Positions 33,186 through 46,174 of a DNA stretch of 64,000 nt are shown here, one piece after another. The notes beneath the pieces were generated by a model. That model did not search any database. It was given only the letters and a program-made list of their open reading frames with translations, and was not told the DNA's origin. Every line of letters starts with the position of its first letter. The stretch's first letter is position 1. Position numbers and translations under genes: made by a program. The stretch is from Colias croceus. Its lineage: Eukaryota; Arthropoda; Insecta; Lepidoptera; Pieridae. The stretch is taken from assembly GCF_905220415.1 (NCBI RefSeq), contig NC_059546.1, positions 3,410,001 to 3,474,000 of the forward strand, read 5' to 3'.

Positions 33186-35316
33186 TATCTATAAAATTAC
33201 ATAGACACCAGACATACGACCGTACATAATGTTTAGAGATTTCAATTTATAAGATAAAATATTCTATCTAGAACATTTTTTCCCGAAGGAATTGAATAAT
33301 TTTTATTCTTCCGCCCACTATCAATAAGCATAAAATAATATAGATTCAAGCTCTAAAAAGGTGTTTTATCATATTTTCTTATGAAAAACAAAACCATGTG
33401 TACATAATATGTGTTCGTGCACGGATAGCACTATGCACGCTGTCTTTCCATATTTTCCTGTTTCCACATAAAAACGATAGAATAGCGAACTTACAACTTA
33501 TAAACATGCTGCAATATTTACAATTCCATAGTAACTGCATTGAATAGGATACGTGCAAAGACAAGACAATATATATGAATTCAGACGAACAGTACGATTC
33601 TATAAAAGAATTGAAACGCCTGTCACGTGAGATCAGCGCTTATACCGGAAGAAAAGGAATAGAAATCACGTAGAATATTCAATTTTCAGTTTTCTATTGA
33701 ATTTATATAAGATGTGCAAACGCTGGGACGAGAAACAAGTGCTTGCTTTGCGAACTGGCTACTAAGCGTGTGGAATTGTTCTCGAAAGTTCCTTCTAGTA
33801 TGGAAGTTAGATGATGGATTGATTAATGTTCTCTTGTAAAGTCGAGATACATTTCACGTTTGTTTTTTATACTGCCTAGCATAGTTATTTATACCTGCTT
33901 TACAATTACTAGCAAAACAACACCTTTTAGTTCTAGAATGAATGAATTTCGATATCATCCTAAGCCTATCAAAAGACACAGTAAACTAAATCAATTAATA
34001 CACTCAGATAATCATGTTTTTTTATGTAAACTTGAGCTAAATTAAACACAATTGGTTGTTTACAATAGCTTCAAACATTACCTTTACACCATAAATAATA
34101 TCATACATAAACAATACAGCAAAACCTCAAGTATCTGATATAGGATACTAGTGCGAGCAAAACACAATACTATCAGGGAATAGAATGCAATAATGCACAT
34201 ATTGAATTCAATATCCAATTGAAATAGAGGACTTTCATCCTCCGATGGGACAGCAATTCGACATACAACACGTTGTTGATATAAAGGATCGATATAATTA
34301 TACTAACTAGGTGATACCAGTTGGTCAACAGCAGAGTTTTGTGGTGCACTTTGTATTTTTAAGCGAAGTAATACAATAATCACGTTTAATTATAACAATT
34401 TAGTGGTGTAAAGTTTACTTGTGTCTGTAAAACAGGAAAAACTAAAAGTGATTCTTATGAAACTAAAGAGAAAATCTCTTGCATCTAGAAGTTGATAGTG
34501 TTTGATAGTGTTGTAATTTTTCATCGATCAGTAATGGAAGTGTCTTCAGCATGATGTATGGATTCAGAAGCTTACTTTTCATATGTTTCAATTCAATGTA
34601 TTTAAAAATAAACTTCAAAATATCTCATTAAATTGTGTAGTCGAGCAATAAATACATATTAGATATAAGTATGTTTGTATTTATTGAGTTTTCCAACTGT
34701 TATTGTAACATATCAGTTTGATATTGCAACTGGATAACTTTCTAAGAAACTCCAAACAAGAAAAGTAGTGACTTCGCACTTCTACAAGTTATTTAAGTTT
34801 AAGAAATACTGCAAAAGGCGCATGCATTCCGGTACAATTGCCTCTTTTAAAATTTCAACTTCACAATTTTATTTACGACTCAATTTAAATTTTGCTGCCT
34901 TGTTAAGAAGAATTTATACGTAAATTTCACTCCAATTTATTTACTTTGCTATCATTTTATTTGAATAACACTAACGATAGAGTTTTATGAATAAAAACTC
35001 CAGCTTTTTAATGCTAAATGATATTAGAATAATTTATTTTCTCCAGAAATATCTACAACGTTAAATCATGAAAACATTCCAAAAATTTACAACGTTAGAC
35101 AAAATTTAGAATGACGAGTTAAATCAAACAAAATGCAAACCGACAATATGCAAAAAATAGCTATCTGACTTAACACTGCTAGAAGAGAAATGTTCGTAAC
35201 TTTAAAGAAAAGTATTTAAACATAATGAAGAAAGAAGTTGCCGAAGCGTTAGTTCAAAAGAGCTATATATCTTAATTTGTTAGAGTTCAAGCTGCAGATA
35301 AATAACCCAGTTTCCT
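33186..35316. other. non-coding stretch
   Basis: No gene supported by motifs or splice signals. Confidence 0.5.
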
Positions 35317-35619
35317 TTATTCGTTAACTTGAAAAGAAAAACAACTAGTTATTTGACTACGCAAATTGAAGCTGCAAATACTTACTTCTACTTCGCAGAA
35401 TTTTCCATCTATATCAAATAATATGAACACTGGATATTGTAAGATAAATATAAATCTACTTATTATAATTAAACATGGGTTGAGCTTTGATATTATGTAC
35501 TGCAAGGTTGTAGTTATTTTATTAACCACATTGACTAACAAGTAGTTCATTGTTTGAACACCATAATATATTGTGATACACAGAAATGCCATGATCACGA
35601 AACATTTGGATATCACCAT
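35317..35619 (-). CDS. possible small secreted or hydrophobic ORF, unrecognised
   Basis: 100 codons on the minus strand. The start MVISKCFVIMAFLCITIYYG looks like a signal peptide or membrane segment, and a second hydrophobic stretch follows (CLIIISRFIFILQY). The AT-rich composition alone can produce such frames, and I see no domain. It could instead be a first exon. Confidence 0.2.
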   Translation of the reverse strand: MVISKCFVIMAFLCITIYYGVQTMNYLLVNVVNKITTTLQYIISKLNPCLIIISRFIFILQYPVFILFDIDGKFCEVEVSICSFNLRSQITSCFSFQVNE

Positions 35620-38361
35620 AGAAATCTAAACAAGACACTAGATACCACCCGTCAGGCGAAGGTCTGGCATCAATTTGATTTTCAAGTGTAGAATATTCAT
35701 GACAGATTTATCCAGTAGCTTTATTTTAAGATGCCTTACTCGCGCTGAAGGGGACCCACTCCTCGGCAAAATATTAGAAGTTATTTGTATATTTTTATCA
35801 GAAAACGTCAATAATAGAATTGTGATAATAACGAATCCATAACTTATGTTGTCTATTCTTTCTTATTTTATTTATTATACAGATTGAAACTAACCTTAAA
35901 TAAATAAATAAATCGTCGCCTACACAGTGCGACAAAATTACAAGGATTTGTGACCACATCAAAGAGCGTCTACATTCAGCGAAGCAACCATTTAGTTGTA
36001 TGTTTGCGCAGCTCCCACTAATGGGGTATCTAAACTTGCAATATATCGCAAAGGCTTTTATTGCAAACTGAGATTATTTAAACGGCGGCAAAGAGGGTAA
36101 TAATTCTACTCGCTCCTCCTTTAATATATTTTACTGTTTTGATTCCCTCATAAATTCGGGCTTTAAAGTATTATATTTCTTTTATATTTTTCATTTCGTT
36201 ATCTTTCATTCGGAGAGTATCATGGTCCGTAAGAAGATTATGTTCCTCATTAATTTTATTTATTTTAAGACTAATTGTTCGTACTGAATTCGATATTTAT
36301 TTTCCCAGTAGGTCGTGCAAGGGTATTATGAATTTACTGATTTGTATAACATTATTATGATTCCATATTCAGTACATCATCATACCGTAGGTAGGTATAT
36401 AATAAGTTTATTGAGAAACAAATAGTAAAACTAAAACCCACACAACAACGTCTTACATTAACTGTAATCATAAACGGAAATATTATGTGAGCTTATCCAG
36501 ATTAAGTTTAAAAATAAAAACAACTTTACAAATACACAGGCACGTAATAAAAACACGCTAAAAAGGTCATAACACTCTCAAAGTTCTATCAATTCATCTC
36601 AATATACGAGTTGCTTGTTCGTATTATAAAAGAGTAGTATTAGCTGGAACTTTTCCTATTTAACACAGCTCCGGGTGTTGGAAACTCTCGCCATTTGCTC
36701 TATAATAAGACGAAATCCTCAACAACACATATTCGAAAATATTCAGCAAACTTAAATTAGGTGAGCATTTGTTTAAACTTTTTAATCAATTTGAAACATG
36801 TCTTTCAGATACACTTTTAAAATCGCTTTACAAATTCAACGCGAGTCTCGAGACGAATTGTTTCCAAACATATGTTGCGGATTGAGGGAACTTTAGATGA
36901 ATACACAGAAATTCCATTTAAGAAATATATCTTGCTATTTCAATACACATTTTATTCTGTTAAAGAACAAACGTATTCCCAATACAAACTCAATTTATCA
37001 TCGATAAAAACAGGAACTAAAAGCTCATGAAATATTCAGTCCTAAAAGAAAAGTATTTACCTATAATAAAGCAAACGTGGTCATCAGGGATGAAACTTTA
37101 TATTAACATTCTAAGAATTCAACCTTCCTTAATATATTATATAAATATTCCTTTTATTTATCTAAGTAAAATAAAACATTTTGAACATGAAAATGTATGT
37201 GCAATTAATTTAATTGTGTATCACGATAAAATAAATTTCGATGCACATTATTCTCTAACTCCAAGGTACTCATGTAATTTGAATGGTGTAAATGCCAAAT
37301 ATCTTCATGAATAGCTCCTTCCATATAATGTATAATGTATGTATGTTATGTAGGATAATATACTGGCAACCACAAACGTTGAAGAACCGTGCAAATAAAA
37401 AGGTTTCCAGCTTTGTTTTATCTGCGGTGCATTAGGCACTGATTAACGAGCTCACGTCGCGCTCTGGCCGCAGCATTTTATTGAGAAAGTGATTCTAGAC
37501 TCCGTTCCTAGCGCTATTTGATCTCGGCGTGTAGCTTAATGCTTTGCACAAATCAATTCCGACCCTCCCTCTTTATCAGCGCTGTCCAATTTATTTAATT
37601 TAAAAGCTCTGCTTTAGTTTAAATTAAAATTTCAATTCGTAGAAATTGAGATATTTTTTATACAATGTTGGAAGATTTTTATTAAAACCAAAAGGGACTC
37701 AAATCCACTCAAAATATATCACCTGTACCTTGGTATAGGTATAGTTCTTAAAATCATACAATAAAAGTTTATTAAAAATATTTCTATCTTCTAGTATTCG
37801 AGAGCAAAGTCGATAGCGTTAATTTTAATTAACGCGTATGCTAATAAAAAGACTTATGTGTATTTAACCTAATTCATCTCGCCTCGTATGCATAATGCAT
37901 AACAATATTGCATTTTCTAATAAATCGCTAATCTCAACATTGCATATTAACCATGCAATACAATTACGAATTCAATACACCAGAGCTAATGCATGAAATT
38001 TTGTACATGAATATTAACTACTAAAATATCTGTAATAGCTAATCAACTATTCCAATAACTTTGCTAGTATACGTGTAGGATTGGAGTTATATCGACGATG
38101 TCGTAATAACGAAATGGAACGCCCTTGTTCATCGCATATTGCACTATAGGTACTGAATATTAAACATTTTCATAATTTGCATTTATGGCCGAGTTTCAGC
38201 TGGACTTCCTGGTATCATTGTTATTCGTTGTTACAGCCTTGAAGGTTTTTGTTGTGCTTATAATTTTCGATCTCGTTTCGTTTCATAATTATTTTAAACT
38301 TATATTGAGCTAACTCGTCTTCGAGATTTGGAGAAAATATTTAAAAGACTTTTGGGGACGA
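35620..38361. other. non-coding stretch, possible regulatory block at 37.4-38.1 kb
   Basis: No gene supported. Positions 37420-37570 are GC-richer without an ORF, and 37800-38010 is dense in homeodomain- and POU-like words (TTAATTAACG, ATGCATAATGCAT, GCATATTAACCATGCAAT). This would suit an enhancer, but composition alone could explain it. Confidence 0.35.
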
Positions 38362-38399
38362 TTTTCCTTAACACAAACATAAACTTGTGTTAAGGAAAA
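38362..38399. repeat. perfect 15-bp hairpin
   Basis: TTTTCCTTAACACAA, 8-nt loop, TTGTGTTAAGGAAAA. Stands alone in non-coding DNA. Confidence 0.8.
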
Positions 38400-41300
38400 C
38401 CAAAAGAAAAGTTACGCTTAGTAATAACAACATTACTTGGAACCGCTTAACTGTCCTTATTATTTATTTATTTTTAAAGAAATCTTGTAGGGATGATGTC
38501 TTTCTTTACATAATAACACGAGTCATGTCACGGGCAAAGTCTAGTACATATATTATAACATCGTGAATAACTCAATTTGATAACCAAATTTAGTGAGTAA
38601 ATAATATCCATAGTCCGTGGAAGGACGTGGGTTTCTTTATAGGATAATGTTGGGAGAGGGTTGAAATATAAATAATGCGTGATAAAATCACGCGTGACAG
38701 AATAGTTATAAATTTATTTAAGCAATGTAGTACCTACTTTATTTTTTAAGGTAAACAGGAAGTTATTTCTCCTGCTTCTCTATTTTCCAGGGAAGTTTCT
38801 GAAAATTAAAGCTGATAAATGAATAAATATCTCAGGACAATTTGTTATCTACTACAATAGATACCTACTTTTTATGAATGAAAAACGTACTTTTATTGTT
38901 CACTCGTAGTGTATCTACTAGTAAACAATTCCATCATTCTGTCACGCAAATTCTTACGACTGCTAGAACGCCGAAGGGTATTAAAAAATTTTAGCGATGT
39001 CAAGGGACATCCAGATGGAACGAAGTGTAAAGTTAGAGGGATACAGACAGAGAACCACGCGCACGCCGCACGGCTTACAACTCTAGCAAAAAGTGTCGTG
39101 ACAAATTTTCGTAAGAATATTTTCCGTCTAGCCCCCTTTCACAACGCGCGATAACGAACTTCGTTCCAAAAATATTTTAAAAATCTATAAAATAATGAAT
39201 GAAAATTAGCGAGTCGCAAAACATTCGGTGACATTGCAAACACGCCAAGGGTAATAAAAATGTAAATTACTTAAACAAAGCGCTCAAATAGCTCGCTGAG
39301 GACAAGCTGTAGTGAATCTATTCATTATTCACATCAAAATCTTAGCTGTAAATTGCAGAAACAAGATTTTACTTGGTAATTTTTTACTTAAAATTAAAGA
39401 ACTGTAAAATATACTAGAGTATAATCAAATCTTTACAAACACGTTTTCAAATTAAGGGATGAAAATTAAGTTTTGTGATTCTTTTTTTGGTGAAAACTGA
39501 AATTGTAGTTTTTAAGTCTATAGATATAAATGATTTGTTTAGTAATTTAAGAATTGTCAATGTCGTGTTTTTTCTGAAATTTCTAACTTTATTAATATAA
39601 TAATTTTCTAAATTATTATATTAATAAAGTTATACAATTCCATTTTTTATTGATTTTTTATAAAGGAGTATCTACATTACACAATACCTATCATTAATTT
39701 ATTTATCCTGTCATAACACTGTAATATAATATCTACTAGGTAAGCAGTATATCCCTGATTGAGAACATATTGTCTCTTATAACTTAGTTTTCAACAAACA
39801 CGCAACAAAAGAGTTTCTTGTACGAGAATAAACTCACAAACTACCGACCCGGTAGAGAATAAAAAGTGGATGAAATAATAATGACCATGAGTGCTTGAGA
39901 GTGCTATTTTGTAACCAATCTTCATTGTTACCGAAACTATGTGATAGGAAATAAATAATGAAGTACTAAAACCGGTAATAAAAGTATTATTTGCCCTCTT
40001 AGAAAAAGATGCCCGAAAACAGTTTTTGTTACACTAGTATTTAGAATACTTGGTGATTTTGCGACATGTTTTAAAAATAAACGTTACCAAAATTGCCTCA
40101 AAATTTACTAGACCTCACTTACCCTCAAATCAATTTCAAAATAGATTACGAATGAAAACTACATCGTTTTAGTAGAACTAATAAAGTTCGGTCTATAAAT
40201 CCATTTTCTACGTCGCTAAGCACAAAATAGGAAGCGTCTACGAAGCAAAATATTATAGGTGTAAGATTACTTTCTTGCCTACCTATTTTTGCGAGAGAAT
40301 ATAAGGATATTTTCACATTTCCTTGAATTTAGCTAAGCTTATAACGTAATCTTTCTTTCAACAAAAACATATTTTGCCTGTATTGTAATTTGTAACCCTA
40401 CACATAAATTTAAGATAAGCTTTATAGTTTATTGGATGTTATAAGTTGAAATATTAATTTTGAAAACTTTCGTAATTCATATTTTCTTCGTAATTTGAAT
40501 TGGTTTATCTGAACATTAATGTCCCGTTATTATAATAAACCTGAGATTGTCATGATAAATATTCTCATTTATTGGATGCTTTATACTAACACAGCATTAA
40601 CTTTAACATTTAAAAAAAACTATCTACATATTACACTCGCAGTTTTTCTATCCATATTGGACACCTAATGTAAACAACATAGGAGCGTAGGTACATAAAT
40701 ATAGAAACACGAAAGAAAAATATAATATTCCCTTTATCTTGGCTTACAACAAATTGGCAACATAATGAGCATGATACAACCAAAATAACTCTGTCTCTTG
40801 CATTACAAGTTACCTTCTGGTGTCTGAGTTCAGATCTCGTATTTACATTTATATTACCTGGTTTTACTCTGGCTTTCGTATAAATGCAGCTGACGGAGTT
40901 TATTTCACATTGTAATCAAAAATTACAGCGTATTCCATTTTTATGCATGTATAAAACGCAATTACGTCTTGTGAATCCAAAATTTACTGTTGCGGTAAAT
41001 AAACTCTGTTTTTTATATGAATCGCTGTTCAGAGAAAATGAATTATGAACGTTGTTTTATAGATTGCGCATTTTATGACAAAATATGCAATATGCATACA
41101 TAATAGTTTTGTAAATTCATAAAAGTTAAAAATATGTTCATTTTTAAAACTAGTTATAATAACAAAACAGCTTAATTACTTTTAATAATTTCTGTAAAAT
41201 AAACTACGAAGAAGAAGCGCTAAAAATAAATAAAGGTGAACCTTATCTTCGGTCAAAGATTATCCAGGTACTAAGCTGAAAAAGCTTTACTGAAGCAAAA

Positions 41301-43053
41301 ATAAACGATATAATTGGGTAAATTATAAATAAACCTATCAATAATAACGTAAAATTTACTACTACAACATCCAAGATATGACCTACTTATTTTACTAAGT
41401 TTGAAAAGAAAAAAATCAAAAGATATGTAATACCAATTCAATCTTAAGAAATAATCTCTCCTGAGACTACGCTAAGAAGCTGTATAAATATTTCCCTCAA
41501 CAGTTTTGTAATTTTATCGTTCCAGTTTGTTTATTTTCTATCACGAGACGAGGAAAAAGGTTTTAATTTAAAAAGTTTCCCATTGCCCCGCAGTCTTAGG
41601 TTAAAGCAAAGTTAAAATAACAAACAATTTAAAGATAATTGCAGGGATACTTACCAAGATTCCTCAGTTGTTTATTTGCGGGTGGATAATTTAATTGTAT
41701 AAGAATGCCTTAATGCAGCATACAAGAATTTCATTAGGAGAAGAGCTAAATTTCGCCAACACCAAAATGAGTTCGGTTCCGAAATTACTAAATGTTCTAG
41801 TTGGAAGCATTTTGGGTATATGTCTTAGCTATTTAGGAAGACATTAAGTTCATTCCAGCTAACAGCATGTATTTATTAAAACTATTACATTCAAAACTAC
41901 TTGGAGCTTCTTTTGCGCAGACTCAAGAAGTTAAAATTGCGTAACTTTGTGTTCTTATAACACTTGAAAATATAACCTAGCTATATTATACATTCGAGAC
42001 CATAAATTGTGTTGTTTATGGACAAGCTCTGGAAATATATTTTGAACCAACTGTAAAATCTAGTAAACAAAATCTACATGTTTATGATTTAATGTTTATT
42101 GTTTATGCATTAGTAAGTATACTTACCTATATCAAATAATTAGGTAATCCCTGTATTGTAAGTTCAGCTGGCTTAAAAATAACATGATCACTTTGTCAAT
42201 CAGTCTTATATCGAACCAAATTTAATTAATATTTATTTAATGTCCTTACTCAGATTCTACAATTAGCTTATGCTCTGTTTTTAACTCACATCGTTGGTCA
42301 CCCAATTTTGCAGCATCGCGTATTAATCCAATTCCATTCTCACTTTTAAATCTTCAAATAACATTAAAAAAGTATGACGAAGATCATAAAATCTTTTTAT
42401 ATACAGAAGTTTAACAAAAAAGATCTTGTCACAGAGACAAAGTAATTTTAAAAACTATTGTAGGTACATTTAAGGCAGCGTAATTGGATTGTCACTGCAA
42501 GAAACTTTACAAAGTAGTTCGCAAGAATACAGTAATAGAAAAACGTATACCTAATGCGCTGCAATTTATGACCTAAAATGAATAGCAATTTCGTAATAGT
42601 CACAAATTAAGTAGTTCCTTTTTTCACGTTATATTGTGTTGAAACTAAAAAGTAATAAATAGATTTATAATTTCATGTCTGTACTATGGGGAGGTCAATA
42701 ATTCGTTCTCTATATAAAATATTATTAGTCTTCATACAGGATTTCTTTGAAATTGTTTTTAATAGTGAATAAATTTTAGTCTCACGGTACTTTTGACTAC
42801 GCATTACCTACGATAAAAAAAACTTGAATGGATAGAGGCAAAACCGTGAGACGCTAGTAATGGATTTTTTATAATAAACCAATATTTCAAGGGCATAAAG
42901 ATAGATTTTCGAAAGGCATTATCCGAAAAATGAGAATAAAATATTCCAATGAGGGATTGAAAGCCTAGGGCTTACAAAATTTATTGAGTAGATAATTTAA
43001 TGTCTTATAGCTACTACATGTTCTTCATATCTTGATTTATAAATTTATTTTAC
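38400..43053. other. long non-coding stretch
   Basis: No gene supported. The 81-codon frame at 38909-39154 lies in a GC-richer patch but shows no domain or splice logic. The block 40860-41110 has no ORF and is rich in ATGCAT/ATTTGCAT-like words, a possible conserved non-coding element. Confidence 0.45.
39585..39631. repeat. perfect 22-bp AT-rich palindrome
   Basis: Arms 39585-39606 and 39610-39631 (begins AACTTTATTAATATAATAAT) with a 3-nt loop TCT. Perfect complementarity over 22 bp implies recent origin or a folded RNA. Confidence 0.85.
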
Positions 43054-43522
43054 ACTAGCTTCCGCCCGCGACTCCGTCCGCGCGGATGTCGGTCTTCGCG
43101 TGGATGGTTTATTTCTCCATTTTGAGTAAATCTGACAATGACATTTTATAAATATCTATCTGACCCAAATACGGCTAGGCCTATAATACGCAACGTGTGT
43201 TCGCGGTTCTATAGAACAACGTCTATGGATAACTGAAAAATTAAGATTATTTTTTTTCTACGTATTTTTCCAGGATAAAAAGTATCCTATTTTACGCCCA
43301 GGATAATAAGGTATAATTATACCAAGTTTCATCGAAATCGAACCGGTAGTTTTCACGTGATGTCTTCACATACAGACAGACAGACAGACAGGCAAAAATT
43401 TTTTTAATCACATATTTGGGTTTGGTATCGATCCAGTAACACCCCCTGCTATTTATTTTTTCAATATTTTCAATGTACAGAATTGACCCTTCTACAGATT
43501 TATTATATGTATAGAATAGATA
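43054..43522 (+). repeat. SINE-type repeat, family D, with internal insertion
   Basis: Normal D head and tail, but about 150 bp starting GTCGGTCTTCGCGTGG (about 43087-43235) separates the CCGCGCGGA head from the AAAATTAAGATTA block. Confidence 0.8.
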
Positions 43523-46174
43523 TAAAAAGTCTTTTGAAGGGCAAATCTTTTCTTAATATTTTTCCAAATACATAAAATTTTTATTGTTTTATTTATTCAA
43601 AGTTTCTTATATGAATTTATCGTTGACACAATTTTAATGAAATGCACAACTACCCAAACCAATTTACATAACTTGAATTATTTCTTATGTTTTATCAAAT
43701 AATATTTTTTAAACAAATCAAGACCTACCCAATAATTAAAACTCTTGAAATGAGAATTATAGCAAATCGTAGCTTGCGCTACATAAAATTGATTGGACAA
43801 AAACTAATGTTCATATAAAATGTATAATTTAGAGATCTTAATGCTTCGGTTCGCTGAAATTATGCCTTGGAGGCAAAACAAGTCAAACGAAGGGTTTATA
43901 TAGGCCTTATGAACTGAACTTAGGTCATAGGTAAACGTTCAGAGTCGTTGCCTTCTACATCTTACAGAGTTAATATTATCAAGCTTTAATCCCAGTAAAT
44001 ATCATTTATGATAAACTAAGAAAATATTTTGTATTAAAGGAGACACAATTTGTGGATTCGAATGACATATTTCAGTTAAAAAAGTATTTATAAAAAGTAT
44101 CATAAGAATATTTTATACTTTCACTAAAAGTAATACTTTTTTATATCATCTTCATAGATAACATTGACGTGAATTAAAATATTATGATATTTCCAGAGTC
44201 AATTTTATCAAAACAAGCTAAGGTTCTGGAGTAAAATAAATACACTGTTGTATTTAACCTACATATTTAATATTGCGCATTTTTGCTTCTATTTCTACAC
44301 TTTATCAGACAAGTTTCTGATAGCACTTGACATTCTTCATAGAAAAACTTTAAAAGACACCCGTGAGAGATGTTTAAACCACAAGAAACAACCTCTGTTC
44401 TAGTATGAAAAACACGCACGGAATAACAAGGTATAATAAAACTGTACTCTAAATTCTTTCTTGTAGAGTCTACTTTACTTTGTCACTCAGTATGGTATAT
44501 GATAAAAGGTTTCTTTTCTGAGTTACTTGAAATTGAACTCAGCACGTTCGTGATAAGGTTTAGTTTATTTTAGCAGATGTTAAAAGATCCGCACTGGGCT
44601 CTAGACGTGAACTGTATTATCAGGACTCAAAGCTAATCAGTAACTTCCTGGCTATACTCTTGTGAATTTCACTCTCACGTCTAGGTAAAACAACAAAGAC
44701 ACTTTAAATTTCGTATACACAAACAGGAACGAAGGCTTACGTATCTGGTGAAGTTCGCAATTGAATTTTGAAATAGAAATATACTCTGGGTTATGTTTTA
44801 TAACTGAAGCATATCAATAAGATTAGGTACTCAATATATTTATCGTAATCGTAAAAGTACGTAATTTACACTTACAAACCAATACAGCATGAAGAAATTA
44901 GTTAGAAGTCAGGATAATCACAATCAAATATTAAAAAGTGCATACTTACAATTGTAATTTATAAACTCAACAATGATTCACTCAAGATTAAAGAAACCTA
45001 TTTTCTAATCAATCGCTAAACTGATACTTACAGTCTTTATTTTTATGGATAAGACCCCTTTTACTGATAAAGTTATATACAGGTTGTTGACACAAGAACA
45101 TTCCAAGCTTGACCTCTAAAGCCTCAAACATCGCCTCGGGTGTTGTTTCAGGATAACTTCTTACAATTTCATTGGAATACTAACGATCATGAAATACTGT
45201 CTATAAAGGACGACCTGCAAAAAGATGGTAAAATGAGTAATGTATATTTTATATTATATTCGAATGGGATTTTAATTATTTATATTGCTAGCTTATATAC
45301 GTTCTTTAAACGGAGATTGGAGTAAGAATTATTTTGTGTAACGTTGTGTCGTAATGTATTTTTTAATAGTTTTTAAAAGATTGATGAATCAAAAGCGTAC
45401 ACAGAATCAAATAACGAACACATAGAGTTTATTATACGAAAATGTTAAAAAAAAATCATCGTAGTTATCTCCTTACTGAATACATCCCGCCACAATTAAA
45501 AATAACTTCATCTTCTAAAGAATGTTGTTAAAGTGATGATGGAACGCAATCTTGAATAGGGCTTGTAAAACTAAAGTAAACGATGTGTATCTAAAGTTTT
45601 ATGGGCGGCACTTTATTGTGGCCATAAACGGAGGCTTGCTCTTTAAATAAACAGTGGACCTTTGCACATGGCTTGTGATAAAACATGTATTTAAAATATA
45701 TTGTACACACCCACTGTATTACGGTGAAATCGTTTTGGGTTTGTGAAGGTATATTCATGGCTACATGCCTAATTGCCTAATCCTTAAGAGAAATTGCTAT
45801 GTGTATTCTCTACTACAACTCTTAGTTTTTGAATGTTCGAATCCTTAAGAACTAAAGAAATTCAATTCTTTCCTTAGTTTAATGTATAGGTTTTACACAT
45901 AATTAAACTAGAAAATATAGCATAAACAATCATTATTTTCCTAATAACACTTTTAATTAAACTTACTGTGGGCTACATGTGGAATTCTTTGTTGTTTTTC
46001 ACGTTTAAACGTATAGATGGATTTCTATGAAATTTTGGTTTAAAGAGACTGCATAGCCTTGCTTAACTTCTCGTAAAGCTTTTAATTTTTGTTTTAAATT
46101 GAAACATTTTAACAGAAAAAAAAATGCCGCTTGAAATTTTCTGTAAAAATTTACACAAAACTAAGGTGATATTT
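43523..46174. other. non-coding stretch
   Basis: Apart from the weak exon candidate at 45152-45227 nothing is supported. Confidence 0.5.
45152..45227 (+). CDS. possible isolated exon, unrecognised
   Basis: Acceptor TGTTGTTTCAG and donor GTAAAA bound a 76-nt open segment encoding DNFLQFHWNTNDHEILSIKD and on. It has no partner exon that I can identify and no known motif; the composition is slightly richer than its surroundings. Confidence 0.22.

Noticed and set aside
34250..34560. Possible promoter and 5' UTR
   Set aside because: TATA-like and initiator-like words are present, but there is no downstream exon to support a gene start.
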